This document shows, one piece after another, positions 25,418 to 35,390 of a stretch of 64,000 bases of DNA. The position numbers were made by a program, and so were the translations under genes. This stretch comes from CAIRTM01 sp963723235 (GTDB taxonomy: Bacteria > Desulfobacterota > WTBG01 > CAIYCZ01 > CAIRTM01). Below the pieces are notes generated by a model that saw only the letters and a list, made by a program, of their open reading frames with translations, was not told the origin of the DNA and did no database searches. Each line of letters starts with the position of its first letter. Position 1 is the stretch's first letter. The stretch is taken from assembly GCA_963723235.1 (NCBI GenBank), contig CAVRPV010000006.1, positions 1-64,000 of the forward strand, read 5' to 3'.

Positions 25418-27118
25418 ATGGAAATTAAAACTGATTTTCTCATCCTTGGCAGCGGTATCGCCGGACTTACCTACGCGCTTAAAGTCAGCCGATACGGCAG
25501 TGTCGCTATTGTCACCAAGAAGGACAAAAAGGAATCAAACACCAACTATGCCCAGGGCGGCATCGCCGCAGTCGTGGACAAGGATGATTCCCCTGACCTG
25601 CACATCGCCGACACACTCACGGCCGGTGCCGGTCTGTGCCGGCCTGATATTGTAAACATTGTCGTGCGCGAAGGCATGGACCGCATCCAGGACCTGATAG
25701 AATGGGGTGTGCCCTTCACCCGCCGGTCAGACAAACACTGCTCCGAGTTCGATCTGGGACGTGAAGGCGGACATTCGCGCCGCCGCATTCTGCACGCCGC
25801 TGACTTGACCGGCAAAGAAATCGAGCGGGTGCTGCTGAAAAAAATCGCTCAATGCCCCAACATTACAGTCTATGAAAATCATATCGCGGTTGAGCTCATA
25901 ACCGCGAAAAAACTCGGCGCGGCTGCGGCGCGGCCCAATCAATGCTACGGCGCCTATGTGCTGGACTGCAAGAAAGCGCAGATCCACACCTGTATCTCCA
26001 GGGTGACCCTGCTGGCAACCGGCGGTGCCGGCAAAACCTATTTGTATACCAGCAACCCCGATATTTCGACCGGCGATGGAGTCGCGCTGGCATACCGGGC
26101 CGGTGCCCGCATAGCCAACATGGAGTTCATTCAGTTCCACCCCACGTGCATGTACCATGCCCAGGCCAAGAACTTCCTCATCTCCGAAGCCCTGCGGGGC
26201 GAAGGCGGCATCCTGCGCACGCTTCATGGCAAAGCATTCATGGCCGGCTACCATCCGCTCAAAGATCTGGCACCGCGCGACATCGTGGCACGCGCCATTG
26301 ATGCCGAGCTTAAGCGCAGCGGGCAGGACTGTGTCTACCTTGATATCACCCATCACAAACGCGATTTCCTGAAGAAGCGTTTTCCCAATATTTACGCCAA
26401 ATGCGCCCAGTACGGCATCGACATTGCCGTTGACCCGATTCCGGTTGTCCCTGCGGCGCATTATATCTGCGGCGGCGTGTTAACCGACACCTCGGCTCAA
26501 AGCACCATACCCGGCCTTTTTGCCGTGGGCGAAGTCGCCTGCACCGGCCTGCACGGCGCCAACCGGCTCGCGAGCAACTCCTTGCTTGAAGCAATCGTGT
26601 TTGCGCATCGGGCGGCTGAAGCATCATCGTCCCAGGCAGCCTCGCTTCCTTCCCTGCGCAAATCCATTCCGGACTGGGATCCGGGCAATGCCCATGATAT
26701 CGATGAAGCTGTTGTCATCAAGCATAACTGGGATGAAATCAGGATGCTGATGTGGAATTATGTCGGGATTGTGCGCACAACCAAGCGCCTGGAGCGCGCC
26801 CGGCGCAGGATTCTCCTGCTGCAGAAAGAAATAACGGACTACTATTGGAATTTTACCATTACCTCGGATTTGATAGAGCTGCGCAATATCGCAACCGTTG
26901 CCGGGCTGATCATCACGAGCGCCCTGCGGCGCAAAGAAAGCCGCGGACTGCACTACACGCTTGATTATCCCGACAGCGAAAAGCGCTTTGAAAAGCGCGA
27001 TACCATCCTGCAGATACAACCCCGCAAGAACGCGCGGGGCTCAGGCGCGCAGTCCCGCAAAAAGTCCAAAACGCCCCGTGTTTCCCTGTTCACCACGGTG
27101 CGAAAAGAAGATATCTAA
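25418..27118 (+). CDS. nadB: L-aspartate oxidase
   Basis: A 566-residue flavoprotein. The FAD dinucleotide motif is LGSGIAGLTYALKV at 10-23; NTNYAQGGIAAV, EGGHSRRRILHAADLTG and the active-site region MEFIQFHPTCMYH follow, then PAAHYICGGVLTD and GANRLASNSLLEA. It converts L-aspartate to iminoaspartate for NAD synthesis. The start at 25,418 fits the family; 25,370 adds 16 residues without homology. The C-terminus carries an extra basic tail of about 35 residues. Its last 78 bases overlap the convergent pgeF gene. Confidence 0.95.
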   Translation: MEIKTDFLILGSGIAGLTYALKVSRYGSVAIVTKKDKKESNTNYAQGGIAAVVDKDDSPDLHIADTLTAGAGLCRPDIVNIVVREGMDRIQDLIEWGVPFTRRSDKHCSEFDLGREGGHSRRRILHAADLTGKEIERVLLKKIAQCPNITVYENHIAVELITAKKLGAAAARPNQCYGAYVLDCKKAQIHTCISRVTLLATGGAGKTYLYTSNPDISTGDGVALAYRAGARIANMEFIQFHPTCMYHAQAKNFLISEALRGEGGILRTLHGKAFMAGYHPLKDLAPRDIVARAIDAELKRSGQDCVYLDITHHKRDFLKKRFPNIYAKCAQYGIDIAVDPIPVVPAAHYICGGVLTDTSAQSTIPGLFAVGEVACTGLHGANRLASNSLLEAIVFAHRAAEASSSQAASLPSLRKSIPDWDPGNAHDIDEAVVIKHNWDEIRMLMWNYVGIVRTTKRLERARRRILLLQKEITDYYWNFTITSDLIELRNIATVAGLIITSALRRKESRGLHYTLDYPDSEKRFEKRDTILQIQPRKNARGSGAQSRKKSKTPRVSLFTTVRKEDI

Positions 27119-27830
27119 ACGACAGGCCGTGCAGTACCCGGACATTTCAACGTTGTGCGGCAGCACACCGCAGCGCAGCAGGGACGCACGGTTGGCCCCC
27201 GGCAAATCGATCCTGAAACCGTTGAGATCTGTGCGCACACAGTCGCTCAATCCGGGCGCGCTCCTGAACTGTTCAGCCACATCAGCACCAACATCAAAAC
27301 AGCACGGTCCGATTGAAGGCCCTATCCCTGCCAATAGATCAGCAGCCCGGCAGCCGTAATGCATGCACATGCGCTCAACTGGTTGCGGAAACAATATCGG
27401 CCAGCGTTCCTTTCCAGCCCGCATGCACCACGGCAACGACCCGGCGCACGGGATCAAAGAGCACAATCGGCACGCAGTCGGCGACCCGGATCATCAGCGT
27501 AATGCCGGGCTTGTTGGTTATAAGCGCGTCAAACTCACCACACACGCGACAGGGCTCAGCGGGGTGCAGTTCCGGCACCGCATCAATGCACTTCACGCCA
27601 ATGCCGTGCACCTGTTGGGCGCAGCACACAAAAGCCGGATCAACATCAAGCGCGGTTGCTATTATTTCAAGATGACGTCGCATCCGGAGGGCATTATCGC
27701 CCGGACTCCAGGCACAATCAAGCTCGCCGTGCCTGCCTGAACGGGTTGATACAGCATGCGCAAGCCCGGTACAGGTGTGCAACAGATCAAAACTGCAGCA
27801 ATGGCCACGATTATTGTTGGATGTAATCAT
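27041..27830 (-). CDS. pgeF: Peptidoglycan editing factor PgeF (YfiH/DUF152 multicopper-like), one frameshift
   Basis: About 262 residues after repair near 27,385. Motifs: VCCAQQVHGIGV, FDALITNKPGITLMIRVADC with VPIVLFDPVRRVVAVVHAGW, then GPSIGPCCFDVGADV and SGYCTACRLDIFFSHRGEQG near the end. The Cys and His residues are those of the family's zinc site. PgeF removes L-Ser misincorporated into the peptidoglycan stem peptide or acts as a purine nucleoside enzyme in relatives. Its start overlaps the stop of the upstream phosphodiesterase (ATGA), and its end overlaps nadB by 78 bases on the opposite strand. Confidence 0.9.
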
Positions 27831-28591
27831 GGAAACATCATCGGAATAAAAGCAGTGCAGGCGATTATCAAGACGGCGGTAAAGGTTGCCCGGGTGAATT
27901 CCCCTCCGCGATGCACCAGGTACGGTCCTGCCGTATCGTCCCAGCAGCCAAGCGCATAAAAGTGCTTCGTGCCCGCGCTGAATGTCTGCTCAGCGTGGGT
28001 ATGCCCGCAGATCACAGCGTCGATACCGCGCTGGAAATGGGCGTCAATCGCGGAGCGGGTAAACTGGAAACGGGACGGCTCCTGCGCATTGACGACCTGC
28101 TTGCTTCTGATGATAAACTTGCGGGCGATAGAATGCTCAAGGCGCCCCGGCAGCAGCCGGTCAAGCAGCCTGAAAAAAGGCCACATGCGTTGCTTGTATG
28201 CAAAAAACTTCGTATCATCGAGGCACAGGCTGTAGCCGTGCGTGATATGCACCCTCAGATCTCCAAGCCTGATATCGGCCTGCTCTCCAAGACACGTTAT
28301 GCCGAAAGGCTCAAGCGCAGCGGGGCCTGCAAGAAAATCGCGGTTGCCGTATACAAAACCGATTGTGGAGCCGCTTGAGGCGAGATTCTGAAGTTTTTCA
28401 AGAACCGGCAGCATGGCACGGAGCATCGCACGGTTGTTGGCCCAGAAATCAAAGAAATCTCCAAGGATATACAGATCTCCGGAGCAGGACTGCACATATG
28501 CGATAAAGTCGGCGAATGTCTGCTGCCGTTGCGTGTTGTCGAAACCAATGTGCGTATCGGCAACAAAAAACGTATCCGTCATACTTTTCAT
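27827..28591 (-). CDS. lpxH: UDP-2,3-diacylglucosamine diphosphatase-like metallophosphoesterase
   Basis: A 254-residue protein with calcineurin-type metal motifs in order: FFVADTHIGFD, ILGDFFDFWAN, VYGNRDFL, HITHGYSLC and VICGHTHAEQ. The spacing and FDFW match LpxH-type enzymes of lipid A synthesis (UDP-diacylglucosamine to lipid X). The C-terminal 20 residues are hydrophobic, which is unusual for LpxH and could anchor it in the membrane. Start 28,591 or the Met at 28,582. It is coupled to pgeF by an ATGA overlap. Confidence 0.82.
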   Translation of the reverse strand: MKSMTDTFFVADTHIGFDNTQRQQTFADFIAYVQSCSGDLYILGDFFDFWANNRAMLRAMLPVLEKLQNLASSGSTIGFVYGNRDFLAGPAALEPFGITCLGEQADIRLGDLRVHITHGYSLCLDDTKFFAYKQRMWPFFRLLDRLLPGRLEHSIARKFIIRSKQVVNAQEPSRFQFTRSAIDAHFQRGIDAVICGHTHAEQTFSAGTKHFYALGCWDDTAGPYLVHRGGEFTRATFTAVLIIACTAFIPMMFP

Positions 28592-28668
28592 CCATTAACC
28601 CGGGCCTGTATACGACCCGGGCACTATGCGCTTAAAGCAGCAGGATAACAGGACACAGTGCGTGCAGC

Positions 28669-28923
28669 TCACTCTTCTTCAAGTTCTTCAAAATCTTCTT
28701 CGCTGGGCTCAATCCCGGGGAGATCATCAAACAGTTCTTCATCGTCAATACCGTCGGATGAATCCTGATTCCTGAGCCGCGCCTGGTCCTCGGGTTTCAA
28801 CAGACCAATATTGGGTGAATTGCACTGCTTGCAAGCGGGGTGAGCCGGATTCGGGACACAGAATTCCAGCGGTAACTGACGGGGCATGCTGCGTGCTTTG
28901 CATAAAACAGTTTTGGGCGTCAT
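28669..28923 (-). CDS. Small protein with a CxxC knuckle and acidic tail
   Basis: An 84-residue protein. CKQC near residue 31 is the second half of a possible zinc site together with an earlier Cys (EFCVPNPAHPACKQC). The last 35 residues are strongly acidic (GIDDEELFDDLPGIEPSEED). Function unknown; such short proteins are common in Desulfobacterota. It follows the ferritin-like gene on the same strand. Confidence 0.6.
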   Translation of the reverse strand: MTPKTVLCKARSMPRQLPLEFCVPNPAHPACKQCNSPNIGLLKPEDQARLRNQDSSDGIDDEELFDDLPGIEPSEEDFEELEEE

Positions 28924-28977
28924 GGTGAAAAAAACTCCGAAAAAAAGATAGTAACCGGGCGCCGGGGATGCGCCGTA

Positions 28978-29430
28978 TTATTTTTTATTAACGTCCTTGA
29001 CGTGGCGCTCAAGATAGGTGCTGAATTCCTCTTCATGTTCCTGCTCATCCGAGAGCACGGATTCAATCAGCGCATGCAGCTGCGGCTGATCCGGCAGGGT
29101 CTCAAGCTGCGCAGCGTAGCGGGCGCGGGCTTCCTTCTCAAGCGCAATGTCGGCTTCAAGCATCTCCGTGATTGAAGGTCCGGAATGAATCGGCCACTCC
29201 GTAAAGGCGGGCGTTCCACCCAGCTTATCGATCATGTCAGAGAAGTAGAGAATATGGGCCATCTCATCAAGAGCGGCTGACTTAAACGATTCGCCCAGAA
29301 CGCTGTCGCGGCTGTACACCGATATGCGATGGCAGATGTACTGCAGCGTTGCCCTGAACTCGGCATTCATATTACCCTGCAGCAGGTCGATAATCTGGCG
29401 TCGTCTTTCATCGTTGGGCTTATCGTTCAC
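28978..29430 (-). CDS. Ferritin-like/bacterioferritin-type diiron protein
   Basis: A 150-residue four-helix protein. The diiron residues appear as MNAEFRATLQYICH in helix 1, DEMAHILYFSDMID in helix 2 (E-x-x-H), EKEARARYAAQLE in helix 3 and SDEQEHEEEFSTYLE in helix 4. This is the E, E-x-x-H, E, E-x-x-H set of ferritin-like proteins such as bacterioferritin or Dps relatives. It would store iron or scavenge peroxide in the cytoplasm. Confidence 0.82.
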   Translation of the reverse strand: MNDKPNDERRRQIIDLLQGNMNAEFRATLQYICHRISVYSRDSVLGESFKSAALDEMAHILYFSDMIDKLGGTPAFTEWPIHSGPSITEMLEADIALEKEARARYAAQLETLPDQPQLHALIESVLSDEQEHEEEFSTYLERHVKDVNKK

Positions 29431-29715
29431 GCTGCGGCCTTATGTGATGCATTCGTTTTATGCTGGGGCACTATATACCAAAAAAAAATCCCCGACAAGA
29501 ATAAAGCAACCAAAAAAATCTGTTGCATGGTCCGTGCCATAAACAACAGTGTCAGACGGTCACTTTCTACATACAAACGTTCCGGAGAGCATGCCGGCAA
29601 AATATGCTGTTCATAGCCTCTAGTACTATGCTACTATATATTTTTTTTTCAACTATAATTTTCAGGGACATGTGCAAGGCCTTTGATTCTTCCGGCACTC
29701 GAAAGGACCGCAGCA

Positions 29716-31416
29716 ATGGCAGTACAGGATGAATTGGTAAACAGTGATTTTATTCGCGATATTATTAAAGCCGACCTGGACTCCGGGAAGTACATACCGG
29801 AGGCTGTGCATACCAGGTTCCCGCCGGAGCCCAACGGATACCTGCATATCGGACACGCTAAATCAATCTGCCTGAATTTCAACATTGCCGCGCAGTTCAA
29901 TGGACTGTGCAACCTGCGCTTCGACGATACCAACCCCTCCCGCGAAGAGGTTGAATATGTTGAATCCATTATCACGGATGTGCGCTGGCTGGGCTTTGAC
30001 TGGCAGGAACGCATGTATTACGCCTCGGATTATTTCGAGCGCCTGTATGCATGCGCCCTTCACCTGATCAGGGCCGGGAAGGCCTTTGTGTGCAGCCTGT
30101 CGCCTGAAGAGATCCGGCAGTACCGCGGCACGTTCACTGAGCCCGGCACGGACAGCCCCTACCGCGACCGCAGCGTGGAGGAAAACCTTGACCTGTTTGA
30201 GCGCATGCGCAAAGGTGAGTTCCCCAATGGAGCGCACGTGCTGCGCGCAAAAATCAACATGGCGTCCCCGAATCTGAACATGCGCGACCCGGTGCTGTAC
30301 CGCATTCTGCACGAGAGCCATCACCGCACCGCAGATGCCTGGTGCATCTATCCCATGTATGATTTTACCCACCCGCTCTCGGACGCCTTTGAAGGCATTA
30401 CGCATTCAATCTGTACGCTTGAATTCGAAGATCACCGCCCCCTGTATGACTGGGTACTGAATAACACCGCAGGGCTTGAATACCGGCCGCAGCAGATTGA
30501 ATTTGCCCGCCTGAACCTGAGCTATACGGTCATGAGCAAGCGCAAGCTGCTGCAGCTCGTGCGCGACGGACATGTAAACGGCTGGGACGATCCGCGCATG
30601 CCGACCATTTCAGGACTGCGGCGGCGCGGCTGTCCTCCGGCGGCCATCAGGGCGTTTTGCGAGCGCATCGGGGTCGCCAAGAAAGACAGCATGGTTGATG
30701 TGGCCCTGCTTGAACACTGCGTGCGCGAGGATTTAAACAAAAGCGCGCCCCGCTATATGGGGGTATTGCGCCCCCTCAAGGTGGTCATAGAAAATTATCC
30801 CGAAGACCGGGTCGAACACATGCAGGCCGTCAACAACCCCGAGGACCCGCAGGCCGGAACCCGTGCCCTGCCCTTTAGCCGCGAGCTCTACATAGAGCAG
30901 GAAGATTTCATGGAGGATCCACCCAAAAAATTCTTTCGGCTTTCTCCCGGTCGCGAGGTACGCCTGCGCTACGCCTATTTTATTACCTGCACCGGTGTCA
31001 TCAAGAACGAAGCCGGCGAGGTGGTGGAACTTCGCTGCACCTATGATCCTGCAACGCGCGGAGGAGACGCGCCTGACGGCCGCAAGGTAAAGGCCACCCT
31101 GCACTGGGTGTCGGCTGCGCATGCACTTGCAGCCGAAGTGCGGCTCTACGACCGCCTGTTCAACACCGAAGACCCCGAGCGTGACGGCGACGGAGAGAGC
31201 TTTCTTGACCGCCTCAATCCTGATTCGCTTGAGACCCTGTACCCCTGTTATCTTGAAGCCGCCCTGGCCGAAATGCAGCCCGGACAGCCATGCCAGTTTG
31301 AGCGCATGGGCTATTTTTGCGCTGATCCCGACAGCACGCCCGAACGGGCGATGTTTAACCGCACTGTTGGACTGCGCGATGCCTGGGCGCGCATTCAGCA
31401 AAAAAGTTCAACATGA
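29716..31416 (+). CDS. glnS: Glutamine-tRNA ligase
   Basis: A 566-residue class Ic synthetase. The HIGH motif is at 44-47 in PEPNGYLHIGHAKS, and the KMSKS loop is VMSKRKL at 272-278. DDTNPSREEVEYVE and HPLSDAFEGITHSICTLEFE are GlnRS signatures that separate it from GluRS. The start at 29,716 has an AAAGGA site; an 11-codon extension upstream lacks one. era begins 8 bases after the stop, so the two form an operon. Confidence 0.96.
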   Translation: MAVQDELVNSDFIRDIIKADLDSGKYIPEAVHTRFPPEPNGYLHIGHAKSICLNFNIAAQFNGLCNLRFDDTNPSREEVEYVESIITDVRWLGFDWQERMYYASDYFERLYACALHLIRAGKAFVCSLSPEEIRQYRGTFTEPGTDSPYRDRSVEENLDLFERMRKGEFPNGAHVLRAKINMASPNLNMRDPVLYRILHESHHRTADAWCIYPMYDFTHPLSDAFEGITHSICTLEFEDHRPLYDWVLNNTAGLEYRPQQIEFARLNLSYTVMSKRKLLQLVRDGHVNGWDDPRMPTISGLRRRGCPPAAIRAFCERIGVAKKDSMVDVALLEHCVREDLNKSAPRYMGVLRPLKVVIENYPEDRVEHMQAVNNPEDPQAGTRALPFSRELYIEQEDFMEDPPKKFFRLSPGREVRLRYAYFITCTGVIKNEAGEVVELRCTYDPATRGGDAPDGRKVKATLHWVSAAHALAAEVRLYDRLFNTEDPERDGDGESFLDRLNPDSLETLYPCYLEAALAEMQPGQPCQFERMGYFCADPDSTPERAMFNRTVGLRDAWARIQQKSST

Positions 31417-31423
31417 GGATGCC

Positions 31424-32329
31424 ATGACCGACACACCCCCTACCAGCGCCGGTTTCAAAGCCGGCTATATAGCGCTCGCAGGCCTGCCCAATGTGGGCAA
31501 GTCAACCCTGATGAACCGCATTATCGGTTCAAAGCTCTCCATCGTGACCCCCAAGCCGCAAACAACCCGCGGCGTGGTGCGCGGCATTTTGACCACCGAA
31601 ACAGCCCAGATGATATTTTTCGACACTGCCGGCATTCACCGCCCCCATGACCGGCTGGGTACCTACATGGTTGAATCAGCCCGGGCGACCTTTCGCGATG
31701 CCGACATCATCTATGTCCTGATGGAAGCAAGTGAGCCTTCAGCCGAGCAGCTCGAACTGATCGAACAGATAAGCACACTCGCTAAGCCGACCTTCCTGAT
31801 TATCAATAAAGTTGATCTCGTGCGCAAGGATACGCTGCTGCCCCTGATTGAACGCTGCAGCCGCTTGATGAATTTCATGGAGGTTGTGCCGGTCTCGGCC
31901 CTGCAGGGGGATAATGTTGACGAACTCGTAGCCCTGACCGTCACGTGCCTGCCCATATCAGCGCCGTACTATCCGGAGGACATCATGTCCGACCAGATCG
32001 AGCGCGATTTCATTGCTGAATTCATCCGCGAGCAGGTGTTCAAAAACACCCACGAGGAAATACCCTACAGCAGCGCGGTTCTCATAGAAGATATGCAGGA
32101 ACGTGAAAACGGCGGCGCGTTCATTCGCGCCACCATCGTTGTTGAAAAAGACTCGCAGAAAGGCATTGTGCTCGGCAAGGGCGGCAGCATGATCAAAAAA
32201 ATCGGCATGGACGCACGTCGTGCAATTGAGACGTTCATGGGTTACAAGGTGTATCTGGAGCTGTTCGTCAAGGTTGACAAAAAATGGCGCGAGAACCCGA
32301 AATCGCTCAAACGCCTCGGGTTTTCTTAA
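31424..32329 (+). CDS. era: GTPase Era
   Basis: A 301-residue protein. G1 is GLPNVGKS at 20-27, G3 DTAG at 67-70, G4 NKVD at 128-131. The C-terminal KH domain shows EIPYSSAVLIEDMQE, IRATIVVEKDSQKGIVLGKG and GSMIKKIGMDARRAIE. Era binds 16S rRNA and assists 30S maturation. The start at 31,424 has a GAGGA site and lies just after glnS. Confidence 0.96.
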   Translation: MTDTPPTSAGFKAGYIALAGLPNVGKSTLMNRIIGSKLSIVTPKPQTTRGVVRGILTTETAQMIFFDTAGIHRPHDRLGTYMVESARATFRDADIIYVLMEASEPSAEQLELIEQISTLAKPTFLIINKVDLVRKDTLLPLIERCSRLMNFMEVVPVSALQGDNVDELVALTVTCLPISAPYYPEDIMSDQIERDFIAEFIREQVFKNTHEEIPYSSAVLIEDMQERENGGAFIRATIVVEKDSQKGIVLGKGGSMIKKIGMDARRAIETFMGYKVYLELFVKVDKKWRENPKSLKRLGFS

Positions 32330-32410
32330 CGCAACAAAATAGAAAAAATTTTCTCAGCAACATAAAATGTACTTTCAAATAATCTTATCAAAAGCAGTTG
32401 AAATGCTACA

Positions 32411-32530
32411 GGCTGTACAAAAATGTCAGATGCGAGGCGTACGTGATCATGAGGAGTGAGGCGTACTTTAGTGTACGCCGCAATGACGAATGATACGTAC
32501 AACAAAGCAGATGGGCGTTTTTCAACAGCC
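32411..32530. repeat. Dispersed hairpin repeat, copy 1
   Basis: About 120 bp bounded by GGCTGT and ACAGCC. Inside is a hairpin GGCGTAC-TTTAGT-GTACGCC and the words GATGCGAGGCG and CGCAATGACGA, all shared with the element at 56,423-56,546. It lies between era and pepA and ends 13 bases before the pepA ribosome-binding site. Confidence 0.65.
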
Positions 32531-32552
32531 GCAAACCCCACAGGAGGAAACC

Positions 32553-34062
32553 TTGAAACTACGATCAACCACCACAGCACTGGACAAACTGAAGGACGAC
32601 GTCATTGTTGTCGGAACATTCGAGGGCCAGAAGAAACTTAGCGGCGCAGCCGCAGACATTGACCGCGCGACCTCGGGACTGATCAGCGCCGCGCGCACCG
32701 ATATAACCGGCAAGCTGCATCAGACCTGCCTGCTGTACGCTACACACGGCATGTCAGCAAAACGGGTACTGGTGATCGGCCTTGGCAAGGAAAAGGATCT
32801 CACCCGTGACAGGGTACGCGGCATTGCCGCCCGGGCAGTGAGCTTCGCACGCGATGCCGGTCTTGTTACGGCTGCCCTGCCCCTGCAGCTGATTCCCGGA
32901 ACCGGGCTTGACCCCGCCCAAAGGGCAGCGGCCCTGTGTGAAGGCGCGCTGCTGGGCCTGTACACATTCAGACAGTACAAAACCGCGTCTGAAAACGGCG
33001 ACAAAGTACAATTCAAACAGATAACGATATGCACCGGAGGTGAGCAGTCAACCGCGGTTGCAGCCGCCATCCGGGATGCCGAAATACTGTGCGCGGGCGT
33101 GTACCTGGCCCGCGACCTGGTGAACCACCCCGGCAACACGGCAACACCGACCTATCTTGCCGATACCGCCCGCAGCATTGCAAAAAAATGCGGGCTTGCC
33201 TGCAGCGTGCTTGACCAAAGCAAAATGAAAAAGCTCGGCATGGGCGGCCTGCTGGGCGTCGCCCGGGGCACGCATGAACCGGCGCGCTTTATTGTTCTTG
33301 AACATGCAACCCCGCAGACCGCGAAAATGGCTCCCGTGGTGCTGGTCGGCAAGGCCATCACCTTTGACAGCGGCGGCATTTCAATCAAGCCCGCAGCCAA
33401 TATGGAGGAAATGAAAACCGACATGTCCGGCGGTGCCGCGGTTCTGGGGGCCATGCAGGTCTGCGCGCAACTGAAAGCTGCCTCTGCGGGTGGTGGGACT
33501 CATCCCGGCAACCGAAAACCTGCCTGGCGGCAGCGCCTTGAAACCCGGGGATGTCATCACATCCATGTCCGGCAAAACCATCGAGATCATCACAACCGAC
33601 GCTGAAGGCCGTCTTATCCTGGCCGACGCGCTGCACTATGCAGGGCGCTATAAGCCGCAGGCCATTATTGATCTGGCGACCCTGACCGGGGCCTGCATTA
33701 TCGCGCTTGGCAACGATGTCTCAGCGGTCATGGGCACAAGCGAGGCTTTGATTGAACGCCTGCGCGCTGCCTCGGAGCAGACCGGGGAAAAGATCTGGCC
33801 CATGCCCATGTATGCCGAATACGACGAGCAGATTAAAAGCGATATCGCCGACATAAAGAATGTGGGCGGCAAGGGAGGCGGCAGCATTACGGCGGGATGC
33901 TTCCTGAAAAAATTCACGGGCTCCACGGCCTGGGCGCATCTTGACATCGCCGGCACGGCCTGGGCCCATCAGCCCAAGCCCTACGCGCCCAAGGGCGCAA
34001 CCGGAGTCGGCGTGCGCCTGCTCGTTGAGCTGCTGCGCAACTGGCAGCGGCTGAAACCATAA
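32553..34062 (+). CDS. pepA: Leucyl aminopeptidase (M17), one frameshift
   Basis: About 503 residues after repair near 33,487. The best start is the TTG at 32,553, which sits behind an AGGAGG; the ATG at 32,490 lies inside the repeat. Metal ligands are in GKAITFDSGGISIKPAANME and TTDAEGRLILADAL, with the lysine of ADIKNVGGKGGGS-type loop near the end. The N-terminal half is the macro-like domain. M17 enzymes release N-terminal residues from peptides as hexamers. Confidence 0.92.
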
Positions 34063-34103
34063 GGCTCTCTGATGTCTCGGCGTGCACAAGGAAAGGCTTT
34101 CCG

Positions 34104-35055
34104 ATGAAAAACCATCACCTGATACGCATTGTACTCAGTGTGATTGCCTGCGCACTGGTTGCCGCAGCCGGGTGTACACGTGAGACGCACAACACAGGCG
34201 CAATACGCCTCGGCTATTTGCAAAGCGATCTGCATCACCTGCCCGCATTCGTTGCTCTTGAAAAAGGTTTTTTCGCTGATGAGGGCCTGAAGGTCATTGT
34301 CGGCGGCATCTTCCGGGCCGGTCCTGAGGAAATGAGCGCGTTTGCCGCAGAAGAGCTTGATGTCGGCTATGTCGGCCTGGCGCCTGCCGCAACAGCCGCG
34401 CTGAACAATGTTGCCGACATCACCGTCCTGGCGCAGGTCAATATCGAAGGCTCAGCCGTCGTATGCCGCCCCAATGCCTGCTCAACGCTCGCGCAGCTGC
34501 GCGGCAAAACCGTGGCCATACCCGGACACGCGACCATGCAGGACTGCCTGATTCAAAAAGGACTGCGCAGCGCGGGGCTCACTGCCCGACATGCTGAGCC
34601 TGATGGTGCTCAAGCCGCCTGAGATGCTTCAGGCCATGACAGCCGGCGATATTGACTGCTTTATTGCCTGGGAGCCCTACCCGGCCCAGGCCGTGAGCAC
34701 GGGAGCCGGTGAAATCGTGGTGCGCTCAGGCGAGCTATGGAAGGAACACCCCTGCTGCGTTCTCATCGCTTCCGGGAGTTTCGCGCGCACACGACCGGAG
34801 GATACCGCAAAACTAATCCGGGCACACCGGCGGGCCTGCCGCTTTATTGCCGAGCATCCCGAAGATGCGCTCGCCATCGCCGTGCGCTATACCGGCATGT
34901 CGCACGACACCATCAAAGAAGCCATGGAACACATGCGCTACTCACCCGACATTGACCGCGAAAAAGCCGGCGAGTTTGTCGGTTTCCTGTCTGACCTGCA
35001 CTATCTATCGCCGGATCGCGCAAGCAAACAGCTTGAATTTTTCAACGAAAACTGA
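34104..35055 (+). CDS. ABC transporter substrate-binding lipoprotein (NitT/TauT type), one frameshift
   Basis: About 317 residues after repair near 34,600. The signal ends in lipobox AAAGC. Then IRLGYLQSDLHHLPAFVALE, KGFFADEGLKVIVGGIF and LDVGYVGLAPAATAAL are typical of the periplasmic binding proteins for nitrate, sulfonates and related anions. After the shift, FIAWEPYPAQAVSTGAGEIV completes the fold. No permease or ATPase is next to it, so the rest of the transporter is elsewhere. Confidence 0.85.
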
Positions 35056-35063
35056 CCCGCCCC

Positions 35064-35336
35064 TCAGGCCGGACCTATCTTATCCGGAGCACACAGCAAA
35101 CCCGGATTGACGGCAACCTGTCCGCAGTTTTTGCACTGATACCGCTCGGTATGCACTGCATTGCGACAGTGCGACGGCGCGGCCCCTGGATTTGATCCGC
35201 ACCAGTCCGCCTTTGTCCCGCGGCCCTGCGGCTTGCAGACACCGTCACTGAGAAGGGCCACAGCCCCGCACCCGGCGCAAACAAAGGCCGGCGTTGATTT
35301 CGGGTAGGGAACATGTACATACTTGTCGTCAGACAT
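35064..35336 (-). CDS. Cysteine-rich hypothetical protein
   Basis: A 90-residue protein with CAGC near residue 20, CKPQ, C-G-S-N and a final YQCKNCGQVAVNPGLLCAPD. The last pattern (C-x-N-C-G then L-C-x-P) also ends the protein at 48,593, so the two share a small zinc-ribbon module. Function unknown. Convergent with the ABC solute-binding gene. Confidence 0.6.
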   Translation of the reverse strand: MSDDKYVHVPYPKSTPAFVCAGCGAVALLSDGVCKPQGRGTKADWCGSNPGAAPSHCRNAVHTERYQCKNCGQVAVNPGLLCAPDKIGPA

Positions 35337-35390
35337 AATGATTCTCCTTCTTCACTGGAATTCATAGCATGGAAGACTATTCAAAACGGG

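Noticed and set aside
25727..26461. 244-residue minus-strand open frame
   Set aside because: Antisense shadow of nadB; GC-rich codon use makes long antisense frames common here.
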